Part shown: in pieces, positions 1-10,793 of the stretch
Numbering within the stretch: position 1 is the first letter of the stretch
Layout of the letters: the number at the start of each line of letters is the position of its first letter
Source: Ianthella basta
Lineage: Eukaryota > Porifera > Demospongiae > Verongiida > Ianthellidae
Length of the DNA stretch: 64,000 bases
Reading direction: 5' to 3'
Assembly (NCBI GenBank): GCA_964019415.1
Contig: OZ025889.1
Coordinates: 4,296,399-4,360,398 of the forward strand
Program-made: the position numbers and the translations under genes
The notes under the pieces: model-generated
What the model was told of the DNA's origin: nothing
Databases searched by the model: none
What the model saw: the letters and a program-made list of their open reading frames with translations, nothing else

Positions 1-282
1 TACGGAAAACAATTGCACAACCACGACGTATCAAAAACGATTGCACAACCGTGACGTACCAAAATTCTGGTTTCACACTACCCAGAAGAGAGGGGCTTCG
101 CTTCACTCACCCCAATTATTCCTATACCATGATAATAAAGGTGCCTGCTATACACAGTGGCCTGTCATGATGATGACCTTATTGATAGCATCAACATCAA
201 TGCACAGCATCAATGACACAACTATCACAATACCTGTATAGAGGAATTAGCCCAAACTAGCCAAAGGTTAGTCAGTACTCAC

Positions 283-1613
283 CGTCTCTTCCATTGGCCA
301 AATTGACCTCTCTCTTGTACCTTGCATGCACATTTCCAAATCTAGACCTCTTTCCTTTCCTCCACCACTTTCTGTATCCAAACACAGCTCCCACTACTGC
401 CATCACTGACAGCAAGCCAACAAGGCACATGGTTAAGAGACCTACTGCAACTTCGAGTGAAAGACATGACCCTGCAATCACAGTATGTGTAGTGGAATGA
501 TGAGAAATTGGAGTGAATACAGTCTGATACTGGCTAAGTTCATCATGGAAACAAACAAACTGGAGATTAGCACTGATAGACAATAGCAGCACAGAAGACT
601 AAGGGCTATGGTACACTGCATCAAACACAGTCATACTTTACAGCATGTACGAGAGTAATATACATGTATATCTACATAAAGTGCATAAGGATAAGAATGA
701 GAGACACAAGAGAAGTGAAATAGAGTACAATATGGTACGAATCAGCTCAAGTTTCGGTGGAGCTCACTTGGAGGTGCTGCTTGCAACTGAGTGCTCACAT
801 CGGAGTCAAAATCAACTTGAACCCGAATGGCTGGTCGAATGTCGCTTCGCACAACTTGAGGACAGGGAAACTTTCCTTGCTCAGGAGAAAAGCAGTCATC
901 TTCGGTGAGCTGTATTAGAAGACTGTTTACGTCTTGTTCACCAGCAAGAGGGAAATGGTTCACAATGGTGGTGTTAGGAGGAAACGAGAGGCCTAGGACA
1001 TGGCCAGCTCTTACTGGGAGCTCTACACTTTCATTAATGCGCATAGAAGTAGACTGATTAACTGTGATGGTCCCATCCTCATTGTCGATACTATGTCCTT
1101 CAGGCAATAGAGACGCGGGGGATACATCAAGTGTGTGCGTGGCTCCGTCAGACCTTTGGTAGTGGCTGCCATTAACTTGCCACAGTGTAAGGTTAGACTT
1201 GAGCGATGTGTTGTAGGTTACGCCATCTTCAAACAGCAACTGCATAATAACACGGCGCAGCATACCGCTGCACTGAAAGCGAAAGTCAGCGAATATCACT
1301 TCTCCAGTGGGGATGTCCGGCCAGGAATCGTTCGGCAACTCGCCTGGAAAAACGCGCAAGCATTCTGCATGTATTTGTTGTAAAGGAAAGGAAACACAAA
1401 CTTCAAACGTGAGCTGATACGAAAAGTTACTTTGCATGAATCTTGGAGCCCCTGCAGGCTCTAAGAATATAGATTGAAGACTACGTCATCCTACATTGGT
1501 GACACCAGAACGACTTCACCTTGGTCTGGTCCCTGGACGGCATGGGACGCTGTAAGGCACTGAGCAGCTACAGCTAAGACGAAGAAGAAACCTACACTGA
1601 TCACCTTGTCCAT
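283..1613 (-). CDS. Partial gene 0: secreted/type I membrane protein with unrecognised ectodomain
   Basis: Three exons join in frame on the minus strand: 1613-1520 (signal peptide), 1451-768 (ectodomain) and 471-283 (transmembrane). All joins are phase 1, with donors GTGAAG, GTGAGC and GTGAGT and acceptors ending CAG. The start is chosen because it begins a classic signal peptide (MDKVISVGFFFVLAVAAQC). The ectodomain of about 228 residues has many N-glycosylation sequons (NTS, NLT, NGS, NQS, NES, NTT) and only a few cysteines. I do not recognise the fold. The third exon has a hydrophobic helix (GLLTMCLVGLLSVMAVVGAV) followed by a strongly basic stop-transfer segment (RKWWRKGKRSR). The last donor leads off the left end, so the cytoplasmic part is missing. 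It lies 690 bp downstream of gene A's stop, on the same strand and with the same phase-1 exon design, so it may be another receptor of the cluster. That is inference. Confidence 0.65.
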
Positions 1614-2304
1614 ATTTGATGTATGCAGCCCCGTGATCTAGTCACGTGCACACGTGACCACACTCGCGACCTGCCATAATTTGTGATTGCTGCAGTGATT
1701 GGCGCCTTTGCCTGCAGGAGTTTGGGGATCTGGGACAGACACGTGCGCACTCCTGTTCCAAAACCGAAGCAAGTAGCTACTGCTGTTGAACATTTGTAGC
1801 TTAATGCCAATTAGCTAGCTGCGCAAGATCTATATTAAATGCTGACTAATGGGAGTGTACAAAATGCAGTTAGCTAGCTAGGTAGATAGCAAAGGATGAC
1901 TCCATTATTGCTCTCAGTTCTCTGTACACCACATGTGAGAATCATGCTGATTATTGTGAATTTACGTCGACGGGTATGTGATCGCTATACATTGTTCAAC
2001 ACTGCTCAGCGATACAATCATGCACTAGTTTACCCATGCCACCAAGCTAATTAAAAATACATACATACATTTATTTACACAAATGAATTATACTCTTCAC
2101 CACTGAACATTGTAATGTTGGAGAGCATATATGTTTACAGAAAATCCTCTATTTGCAGATACAATAAATTAAGCTTCTGATACAAATAATCCAGTGCAAA
2201 CAACCATATTTTAGTATAACAAACACTTAGCCATAGCTTTGTACAGTAATGATAATAATTATAGTACTCCACTTAGTACAATGTAATGCATCAAGAATGT
2301 CTCA
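1614..2304. other. Intergenic region between gene A 3' end and gene 0 start
   Basis: This 691-bp stretch holds the 3' flank of gene A and the upstream region of gene 0. A minus-strand AATAAA-type signal can be read near 2083, about 220 bp past gene A's stop. A short CATA tandem repeat lies near 2057-2072. The part from about 2085 to 2304 resembles the 3' flank of gene F (about 55545-55732). No gene is seen. Confidence 0.4.
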
Positions 2305-5300
2305 CTACTTGTACTTCTCCTGCAGGTCCTGGTAGAGGTGTTTCCCTTCCTCCAGAGGTGCTCCCAGGACAGCAGCTTTGGGAGAGACTGCTTTGTCTTG
2401 TTCTCTCCAGCTCAGCAATGTTTCAGGGTCTCTGGTCAGTTCACTTGTGAGATCCTCAAAAGTGGAGCGTGAGTGGTGGTCTGGATTCCTGAGGTGTGTT
2501 ATATGGGGGAGAAAATGCAATGGAAAAGTGAGTGAGTCTTTGAGAGGTCAATGTTGTGCTGTTTGGGTGACAGTAAAGTGACCTAAGCCTAATGGGGTGT
2601 AGCCTTGTACTCAGTCACTATTTCCATTCCAACGTTCGCTGTTTCCTTCCCAAGTGGAAGTCGGAATGGAAATACATAGGGGCTGGGTACAAGGCTAAAT
2701 GAGGTGAATGTAAATGTAGCGACGTAGCGGTATAGCTATTTATAATTGGCTAAATAATTATAGCACAGTATGTTATGTATAATTATATATATTGCAGTAT
2801 ATTATACACACACCACGAATCTAAAGTAAATAATACAATAATATTATAAATCATGTTCTGGGGATTGGGAGGCCCTCACGTGCATGCACTAGGTGTGCCT
2901 AGGAAGTATGGGCGGTTTTAAGACTTTCGGTAAGAAATTTGTTGGATGGCATGCAGGCTGAGCACGGGAGGAGCCACCACCACCCCGTTGACTGGGAGAA
3001 TGTGAGAGTGCTTGAGCAGAAACCCCATTTGTATCATAGGCTTACGTTAGAATCAATTTACATCAGGTCTCATCCTAACACATTGAACAGAAATAGTGGC
3101 ACATTGTCCTCAGCTTATGACTAATTATTTTGTTAGATATCCCGACTGTATCCTACATGCCATCCAACTTACTCATCACCTGTCATCTCACTTACTGTTG
3201 TTTACCGCCATCCCCACATTGTAGCCTTAATAAAGCGAGTTACCTGCTGTTTTTGTACCCACCACTGATGAAGACAGCCAAATGGTTGTCAAAATGTTTG
3301 GAATTTATTTTCCAAGATTTGCAATTGGCTAGTAAAGTTCGGTAATAGATCATAAGCATGTCTACCCCTAGCCACAAAGGATTCTATGCATTTGCGCATT
3401 TACTCAATTAGTCTCAAAATGGCCAAGTGAAGTGAGGTGCATTGTATATCCCACCAACCGGGCCCACTAAGTAATGACACTTATTGGGCATAGTTGGATG
3501 ATCCATTTGCTCATTTCATTAGCACGATTGCTTAATTAGTCACTCAATTAGTCTATGCACCTGCAGGTTTACTTAAATTAGTCTCAAAATGGCCAAGGTA
3601 AGTGAGGTGCATTGTATATCCCACCAATCGGTCCCCACTAAGTAATGACACTTAGTAGACATAGTTAGCTAGATGATCCATTTGCTCATTTCATTAGCAG
3701 GATTGCTTAATTAGTCGAATTATTGGGATGCTTTAAACAATCACATATTGGCACCAGTTTGCAGGCATTTGTCACCTATGTAGGAGCAGAGCATTGCAGG
3801 CCCACATGTACACCTGCATGCTCACAACTATCCAACCACAACATACAGCTACTATACCACCACATAGATACACCCACCATCACCACCACACAGAGCAAGT
3901 TACAATATTACGGCCATTACGTGCATGCCAGTAGAGTAAATACTCTAATTAGTCATAGTAAAAGACCACCAGTGTAGGTTACCATGGTCCCAGGGCAGCA
4001 GAAGCACCATTCCCAATACTACATGTGCCAGGAAGTAAATGTGCTCATTGGTTGAAGAAAAAGACCACCAGCGCAAGTTACAGTCAGAACCTGCACCACT
4101 GCCATTGGAGACACGCTGCAGCAAGCAAATGTAACTTGCCTAAGGGCATACCATTGAATTTCTACCCATACCCTTAATTCAATGGCATACATTGCATCGG
4201 TATGCATCGGCTCAAGGGTTGTTTATGAGTGGTTCCCAAACATTACAGGCCAGGCCTTGGCTATGAAGCCACCATTGTGTATTGCTAATGTTGAAACCAT
4301 ATGCAATGTGCAACACTTTCAGATACATTAGTCCTGTTTACACTACCACAAGTACTAATGTAGTGCTTAGCACTACATTAGTACCATGAGTCCACCGGAT
4401 TACCTTCCTCTATCGATGATACCCAGCTGGATAAGCTTCTTCCTATATGTAGTGACAGTCCCTTAGCAATGGAAAATAATTATCACTATCACACATCAAA
4501 TGATTGTGTGGTCTAACTAGTATTAAAATCAAGAATATGCAGGCCTTTGTGGCGCATGACTGTTGTATTACTTTGCAATTGGCTACCATATCAATGAGAT
4601 CTATTACTGTATAAAAGTATCAGATCAGTGACTCACAGTTAAAGTTCCAATGAATTCTAGAGTTTAGATTTGCTGAATAACTCACCAACACTCCACCATC
4701 AACTCGTAGATGTTTCTGGGGCAACCAGGAGGAGGAGGCTGGCAGTATCCTGTTTCAAAAGCTCTTAGGACCTGTAGTAGATGAGAAGGGACTATTAATT
4801 GCGCATGCCACATGACAATTGCTCCATACGTAGCTCCCAAAGTACTAACAGAAGTGACTAACGTGATTAACACTGAATTCCTCAAATGGCTTGTGTCCCA
4901 GTGACCATATCTCATACATCACCATCCCATAGCTCCACACATCACTCTTTGTGGTGTACTTCCTGTACAAAATGGCCTCAGGAGCTGTCCATTTGACAGG
5001 AATCACACCTCCTTTGGGTTGGTAGTAGTAATCTTGCTCCATGTCATGGGACATGCCAAAGTCAGCAATCTGATAAGTATATGGAGGAATGCAGAAGACC
5101 AGTTGTGAATACACTGCAGCTGTGACGTCTCAAATTGGTTCTACTGTGACATTGCATCAAAAATGGTATCAGAGGCATTTTGCATTCAAAGTTTATAACA
5201 AGTTTTCTTACTGGCTACATGTGCACGATGCAAATATATTCTTACTTTAGCTGTGTACTCTTCGTTCAGCAGTATGTTTCTTGCAGCAAGGTCTCTGTGG

Positions 5301-7316
5301 ATGAAACCTTTCTTGGCGAGATACTCCATGGCATCAGCTATCTCCTGACAGAATCTTAATAACTGAATAAGCAACTCTTCTTCATGCACTGGTATCGTTC
5401 TAGTGAAAAGGATTGGTCATAGTGTGATATGCATACCATTTAATATATACTATGATGCGGAGAGCACTTATCATGTAGGAAGATTGAACAAATACCTAGA
5501 TTTGATCAAGTGATTGCGGAGATCTCCCCTTGACAGGTATTCCATGACCAGCATAGCCTATGAATTGGTGTGGAAATGTATGAAGGTGCACCACCGCATG
5601 TAAAGAGTGCCTAATCCAATCACCTTGTTAGGTTGATCCACTACTCCATACAACCTGACCACATATGGGTGGTTGAACTGTCCCATGATGGCTGCCTCTT
5701 TGAGCAGTTTGTACCTGTTCGCCTCTTCCTTTCTGTGGAGGGACTTGACAGCCACCTGAAGTGGTCCCTGAGAAGGGCCTGCCAATTCTCCCTTGTGGAC
5801 CATCCCAAACTTCCCCTCCCCCAACTCTCCCAGGAGGGTGATGCTCTCAGGCTGCAACTCAATGATGGATTTAGATTTCTGATGTATCTGAGCTTTGATG
5901 CCACTGACAGTGGAAGCTGGTGCCCAGTATAGGTCTTCTTCCAGTCCAGATCTTTGTAGCACTGAATATTGCTACACATATAATATTATATATATATACA
6001 ACATACATCATGTCATGTAAAAAGTCTCTTTATGTACATACACATAGCCAGTGCATCATGTTTTATGATATTAGTGATAATTATATGTAGCTCTTTGTGC
6101 ATACATTATATATAACTGATGGATGATTAATGTTAATCAACACACTTGCATAGCACTGCTGATGTTGTAGTATCCATGGCTGCTCTGCTGTTCTTCTGGT
6201 AAGCTGTCAGCTGATATTCCTTGATTTGTCTGCACACAGGGTGAATGCATGCAGAAGCTATATAATTATGTGAGACATAGCCCATATATCTGGAATGCAA
6301 GATAAATAGTGAACATAATTATGTGAATGCATCATCACTTGTATTGGTCAATAGTCAACAACGCACTAATCATTGCATTATTTCTGTATGCATGGCATGT
6401 GAATTGCCTGTTATATCTGATGCGTGGAAGACGTACTGTACATGCACTGACCATTTCAAAGTCATTTGGCAACTCATAGAGGTCTGCACTGTTTGGAATT
6501 GTCATGGCTTCATCCATTGGCCCACTGTTATTGCCATCTAATGGGACAGAAAATGGACAACTCTAAACATTGCGACCTAGCATACATACAGTTGCAGAAA
6601 TGACTATTGCAATTAGCAAAGTTAAAACACTTTAAACATAGAAGCATGCAGTATACATAAAATCTGTGTACCAAATGCAACTTATAATACCTGTTGCTTC
6701 TCTCTTCATCTTCCCTTGTTTTCTCTTCAAGCACAACACCCATGCCACTGTACATGCTATGAGCTGCACCAATAGAATGACCCCCAACACCACAGCAATA
6801 ATGGATCCCACTCCAAATGAGGTGCTGCCAGCCTGTAGCCCATCCTGAATGCTCACGGATGTATTGGTTTTAGGAAGGTCTGTGCACAACTGAGAGGATG
6901 TAGCTGACACAGTGTTGGCAGCGGTCACTGTAATGTTTTGTTCGGTGACTTTTGTTTCAGTGGTCGTTACTGTAAAATTTTGGGTGGTAGTTACTGTGGT
7001 TGCCCTTGTGACATTTACCGTTACAGTGGCTGTTTGTGGTACAGTGATACTTGTTGTTGTTACTGTGGTTTTTATTATCATAATGGAGGATATCACACAT
7101 TCAGCTATAGTCTTCTCCAGTTTAGTACAGCAATTACAACACTTGAAGCAATTCCCTACATAGTTACACAAACGGAATGCACTGTGAATGGGCATGCACT
7201 GTAAGATCAAAATCTCAAAAGTCCCATACTGGTAACTCACCACATTGTACTGTACCACAACTCTGAGAGTGGGCTAGTAATGGAACCAATAGTACAACAG
7301 AAGCTGACCAGATCAT
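2305..7316 (-). CDS. Gene A: short-ectodomain receptor tyrosine kinase
   Basis: Ten exons join without a break: 7316-7241, 7155-6691, 6537-6452, 6229-6146, 5971-5624, 5557-5496, 5399-5246, 5069-4863, 4771-4686 and 2488-2305, giving 583 aa. Order of parts: signal peptide (starts [15 protein letters not shown]), a small Cys cluster and Thr/Val-rich stalk, transmembrane helix at about 137-160, juxtamembrane region with YELP and GYYN tyrosine motifs, then kinase at about 281-548. The kinase has a glycine loop (GELGEGKFG), VAVK lysine near 313, HRDLAARN near 411, DFG at 428, tandem activation tyrosines (DYYY), WTAPE and an RTK-like PPPPGCP segment. The tail ends LYQDLQEKY. All catalytic residues are present, so the enzyme should phosphorylate tyrosine on itself and partners at the plasma membrane. 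No SRCR domain is present. The start is fixed by homology with B, D and A2. The donor after exon 3 is GTCAGT and the one after the activation exon is GTTAGT, both acceptable but weak. The last intron (2.2 kb) is full of repeats. Confidence 0.87.
2600..2697. mobile_element. Small MITE-like inverted-repeat element
   Basis: A 98-bp unit starts TAGCCTTGTAC and ends with its exact reverse complement GTACAAGGCTA. A second inner inverted pair (TATTTCCATTCC at about 2630-2641 and GGAATGGAAATA at about 2663-2674) gives a long hairpin. There is no coding capacity and no clear target duplication. It sits in the last intron of gene A and is absent from the matching intron of gene F. It fits a non-autonomous DNA transposon; the family is unknown. 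Confidence 0.5.
2926..3345 (+). mobile_element. 5'-truncated Penelope-like element (C-terminal GIY-YIG region end)
   Basis: The plus-strand frame at 2939-3122 ends with a segment typical of the far C-terminus of Penelope-like retroelements: [11 protein letters not shown], then a run of YHRRL-like, EAI-like and NRNSGTL motifs, then YD and a stop. The reverse transcriptase is absent. Downstream at about 3263-3300 is a hairpin with a CTGATGAAG core and a seven-pair stem, resembling the hammerhead-type motif known from Penelope termini. The octamer TTCGGTAA flanks the fragment (2926-2933 and 3338-3345) and may be the target-site duplication. It is inserted in gene A's last intron. Confidence 0.6.
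3380..3716. repeat. Tandem direct duplication, about 170 bp x2
   Basis: About 160 bp at 3380-3541 is repeated at 3550-3716 with small changes. Both copies include GTCTCAAAATGGCCAAG, GGTGCATTGTATATCCCACCAA and GCTCATTTCATTAGCA. The offset grows from about 170 to 174 because of small indels. It is noncoding and lies in gene A's last intron. Confidence 0.8.
3930..4215 (+). repeat. Diverged fragment of the foldback repeat family
   Basis: Sequence including AAAGACCACCAG, AAGTTACAG, AACCTGCACC and TAACTTGCCTAAGGGCAT matches, with divergence, the arms of the large inverted repeat at 40995-42302 and the fragment at 25236-25520. It carries the same small hairpin built on GCCTAAGGGCAT. No coding function is seen. 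Confidence 0.6.
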
Positions 7317-8151
7317 GCTACCGTCATACTCCTCAACTAAACAACTGCAATTAACTGACTGACCTTGCTGCTTATAATACACACACTTACACATAATAGT
7401 ACATGCCACTACTTCCTGTTTCTCAGCCATTTCCTGTGATAAGAAATCATTGTTTATACCTTGCTGTATGCACTGAGTTCTCTGTTCACAAAGGAATTCA
7501 ACCTGAGTGCAATTATTCTGGCTAATGCTTCCATCAGATGCCTTCATCTTCTCATGCATTAAAGCACAGTTTTGAAAGTAGTCCACTGAGTACAGCTGCT
7601 TTGAACTCAATGTCACGTTTGAATTTATTTGTTATAGTAGTTGATTAGCAAGATTTTAATTTACTCAGTTTTGCATACACTTAGAGTGAATGTGAATCAC
7701 TTCTAAAATTATGCCCCTCATCACCTTGAGATTTCTCAAGCCGAGAGTGAAGTTCTAGAGACTCTTTGGTATTGGTAACCAAGGGAGAACTTCAGCCAAT
7801 AATTTGCTAAGTTTTAAAAATTGTGAATAACGAAGGACTCACTGTGTGCACCGTTAACAGCTGTATATTATAACAGTTGTTGATTACATCTGTAATAATC
7901 AAAATCTTCATACATGGCCAGTAAGAAAATGTTAATAACACTGCATTGCAAGTGTGCAAATTATAGTGTAATTAGAGTGTTGTGATGAGGCTAATTGACA
8001 AAAGGCTGCATGACACCTGATCAATATGCTCACAGGAAGGAAGGTGAGAGCACAGGGCATCAGGCTGCAGACACCCCTTCTGTACGACTCCAAGGGTGGA
8101 GGAAACATTTTGAAACTCTCTTGTCACCTGCTGATTCCAATGCCACCACAA

Positions 8152-8764
8152 TCATGCTATGAGCAGCACCAATAGAATGATCCCCAGCACCACAGCAATA
8201 ATGGACCCCACTCCAAATGAGGTGCTGCCTGTCTGATGTTTTTCAGAAACTCCTGTAGAGGTGTTGGTTGGATAATGGTCTGTGCATAGTTGAATTGATG
8301 TGGCTGAAGCAGTGTGGGTAATTGTCACTGTGAAATTATGTTTGACGACTTTGGTTTCAATGGATGTCTCTGTAACTCTTTGTGCGACAGTTTCAGTTTC
8401 TGTGACTGTTTCTGTGTCATTACCTGTTAAAGTGGCTGTTAGCGATGCAGTGATACTTGTTGTTGCTGTTGTGGTTATGGTGGTTGTGACAGTCAGTGGT
8501 ATTGTCTGTCCCTCTGCTGCACAGCAGCAAGTACCAGTGACTGCAGTGAAGTGCCACGATGACCCTATTCATATAGAAGGAATACAAACAGAATTGAAAT
8601 TTCAGAACTGTGAATAATTGTTATGTTGTTAGATGAAACATGTGAACATATCAAACCCTGTAGAACTCACCTTGATGTACTGCAGAAGTATAGTTGGAAC
8701 ATCTTTGACTTTGGGCTAGTACTAGTAATGGAACCAAAAGTAAAAAGTAAGCTGACCAGATCAT
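8152..8764 (-). CDS. A2: kinase-less receptor paralogue (signal peptide, stalk, TM)
   Basis: Two exons, 8764-8671 and 8564-8152, join in phase 1 to give about 168 aa and a stop. The first encodes a signal peptide of the gene B/D type (MIWSAYFLLLVPLLVLAQSQ). The second encodes a cysteine cluster, a Thr-rich stalk with N-glycosylation sites and almost the whole conserved helix ([17 protein letters not shown]). TGA at 8152-8154 follows directly. Downstream, similarity to gene A/B transmembrane exons stops at about 8140, so the juxtamembrane and kinase exons are missing. The product, if made, would be a membrane-anchored or shed receptor without signalling domain. Alternatives: a partial duplicate that is not expressed, or alternative first exons spliced to gene A downstream. 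The open frame and correct splice phase argue against advanced decay. Confidence 0.55.
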
Positions 8765-8959
8765 ACTGCTGTACATACTCCCCAACTATAGCTACAACTG
8801 CAATGTACTGACTTACGTGCTACTTTAACTACAAACACATTTTCCTGTTTCGCAGATACTCTACTGCATGGCACAGGTGGTAGTGGCTGCGAATATTGCA
8901 GCTTGCACTGTGTGGTGGTGGTAGAGGTGGTGTTTTTCCTAGAGCATTGGTGCATATAC

Positions 8960-9235
8960 TAAATGCAACATTGCAAGTTGCACTGTGTGGTGAGGTGGTG
9001 GTGGTCGTTTCTGTCTAGGGATTATGTGGTGGCCGTAATAGTCTTGCACTGTGTGGTGGTGGTAGTGGTGGCTTTTTTCTAGAGCAATGGCACATAAACT
9101 GAATCCATGCATTCACTGCATTGTAGCTTGCACCATGTGGTGGTGGTGGCGGTCTTTCTCATCTAGGAATGCATGTGGTGGCTGTAATATCGTAGCTTGC
9201 ACTGTGTGGTGGTGGTGGTGGTAGTATGTGGTAGC
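8960..9235. repeat. GTGGTGG-rich minisatellite, spacer S1
   Basis: Irregular copies of a unit containing TTGCACTGTGTGGTGGTGG and TAGGAATGCATGTGGTGGC repeat across this interval. Related arrays lie at about 25494-25900, 35262-35525 and 42303-42500. Units vary in length and in the number of TGG triplets. Confidence 0.7.
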
Positions 9236-9602
9236 AGCGCCTGATGTGTTGGTCAGTTTTCTTGCATCTCTAGCACATAATATATTTACAGTGGGCCTGG
9301 ACAACACATGCACCATTTGTACCACCACATGTGCCAGAAAGTAAATTCGCTCAATGGTTGAATGGAACTCAAGCAATGCATGCATTCTGTACGTAATGAC
9401 AACTATGTATCTATAATTACATGAAATGTATGAATGCATTGTATATATTGAATTTCATAGTGTGGCGTTTTTGTTGGTTAGATTCTGCACATGGCATGCA
9501 TACCAGCACAGTATAATTTAAACTAGAAACTACAATATGGTCACCACTTATTCATACATACATACACTAATTTTACTTGCAGTATTATACTTGTACTTTA
9601 AG

Positions 9603-9958
9603 GCTACTGTGGTGTCCGCAAGTGCGAGTCCGTATCGCCACCGAACACTCAAGTGATCGAACCAATGAACACAACTCAATGGCCACAAGGCAAAGTCAAC
9701 CTACACACACTGTTCAAGGGTACAGGGAACTCACTAACAGACAAACTGGCTAACTAACTAACTAACTGAAAAGTACACGTGATCACTCCAGATATATAAC
9801 CACACAATACAAGCAGACGTCACAGTAACTATAACAACACCATGCCAACCATAACCATGCCAATCATACAATCAATAAGTAACAATTAAAGCAGGCATAC
9901 TGCAATCATAAACTAAGTACAAAGTACATTACACAAACACAAGATACACAACAGCTAC
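9603..9958. mobile_element. Solo LTR (346 bp) with 5-bp target duplication
   Basis: The segment 9608-9953 begins TGTGGTGTCC and ends ACACAACA, so it has the TG...CA ends of a long terminal repeat. It is flanked by the direct repeat GCTAC (9603-9607 and 9954-9958). Spacers S2 and S3 show the uninterrupted site AAGG(C/G)TACTAATAATAACA, which fixes the insertion exactly. No internal region remains, as expected after recombination between two LTRs. Confidence 0.8.
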
Positions 9959-10516
9959 TAATAATAACAGGTAGCTACAAATTTTAGCATATTTTGTGAA
10001 TTATGATAAATTGACAAAATTGCACCTGTAAAATACATTTTCTGCAGGCAAAATGTTTACACAGCACAAAAAGTGATAATTGCTAAATAAGTACCCACCC
10101 AATCCCACAGACTTTTCAAATGCTATAATTGCCATTATCATTGGCACATGTACACTAATTATATATATGCTGATGAGTATGAAATTCAATACAGGCACTA
10201 ATTGCAACTTATATGCAATATGTGATTGTGTTTACATACTTTGAGCAATTATTGAACATCTTGTAAGGGCATCTACCTCAGCAAACAGTTGCTATGGAGA
10301 CTCAAATGTATGCCAGAATGTCAGGCTGTGGGTAGCTGAATCAGACCTAGGAAGTACATAGTTATAATGACATTGTGAGTATTGATAGTAGTATGAGTCA
10401 GATCTAGACACTAGTAATTATACTGACAGATAGCTTCAGAGTTATATCACACTGGACAACAGTAATGAATGAAATAGGCCCACAGCCGGAAGATGATGAA
10501 ATAGTAGCTATATACA

Positions 10517-10695
10517 GGAAGCTGTGGGGGACCAGGCAAACAGACACTGAAGAAGAGATCAAGGCTGTACTGGTGAGTAAGGTGCCTGAAGCTCGTGGTG
10601 TGGAGGTGAAGCGTGTGTTTAAGTCTGACAATGGGAGATTTAGGTGGTGGTTCTGGCTATATGGAGATGAACCAGTTTTGGAGCTGCTGGATTAA
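10517..10695 (+). pseudogene. LINE ORF1 C-terminal remnant
   Basis: An open stretch of 59 codons ends in TAA at 10693-10695. It includes KVPEARGVEVKRVF and RFRWWFWLYGDE, which resembles the C-terminal domain of ORF1 proteins of some metazoan LINEs. The upstream part is lost at the 5' truncation point. An ATG 52 bp upstream (10465) lies in host spacer DNA and is fortuitous. The identification rests on remembered family resemblance. Confidence 0.45.
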
Positions 10696-10793
10696 GGTTC
10701 TTTTGGTGTGTACTGGAAAATTGAGAAGAAGTCCCCTTTTTTAGACTCTGTGGTGGTGCGGGTGTTGGGCCCGTAGAAGGGGGAAGGGAGTCA

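Noticed and set aside
3723..3977. 84-codon plus-strand frame in gene A's last intron.
   Set aside because: It overlaps repeat fragments, has no recognisable domain and lacks support from paralogous introns.
7317..7616. In-frame extension of 100 codons upstream of gene A's signal peptide, with several cysteines.
   Set aside because: Paralogues start at the MIWSA methionine, and the matching upstream region of gene B has stop codons. It is most likely a fortuitously open 5' region, though an extra exon is not fully excluded.
8300..8617. Plus-strand frames rich in Val/Thr at 8300-8617, 18727-19029 and 40166-40474.
   Set aside because: Antisense shadows of the repetitive Thr-rich stalk exons.
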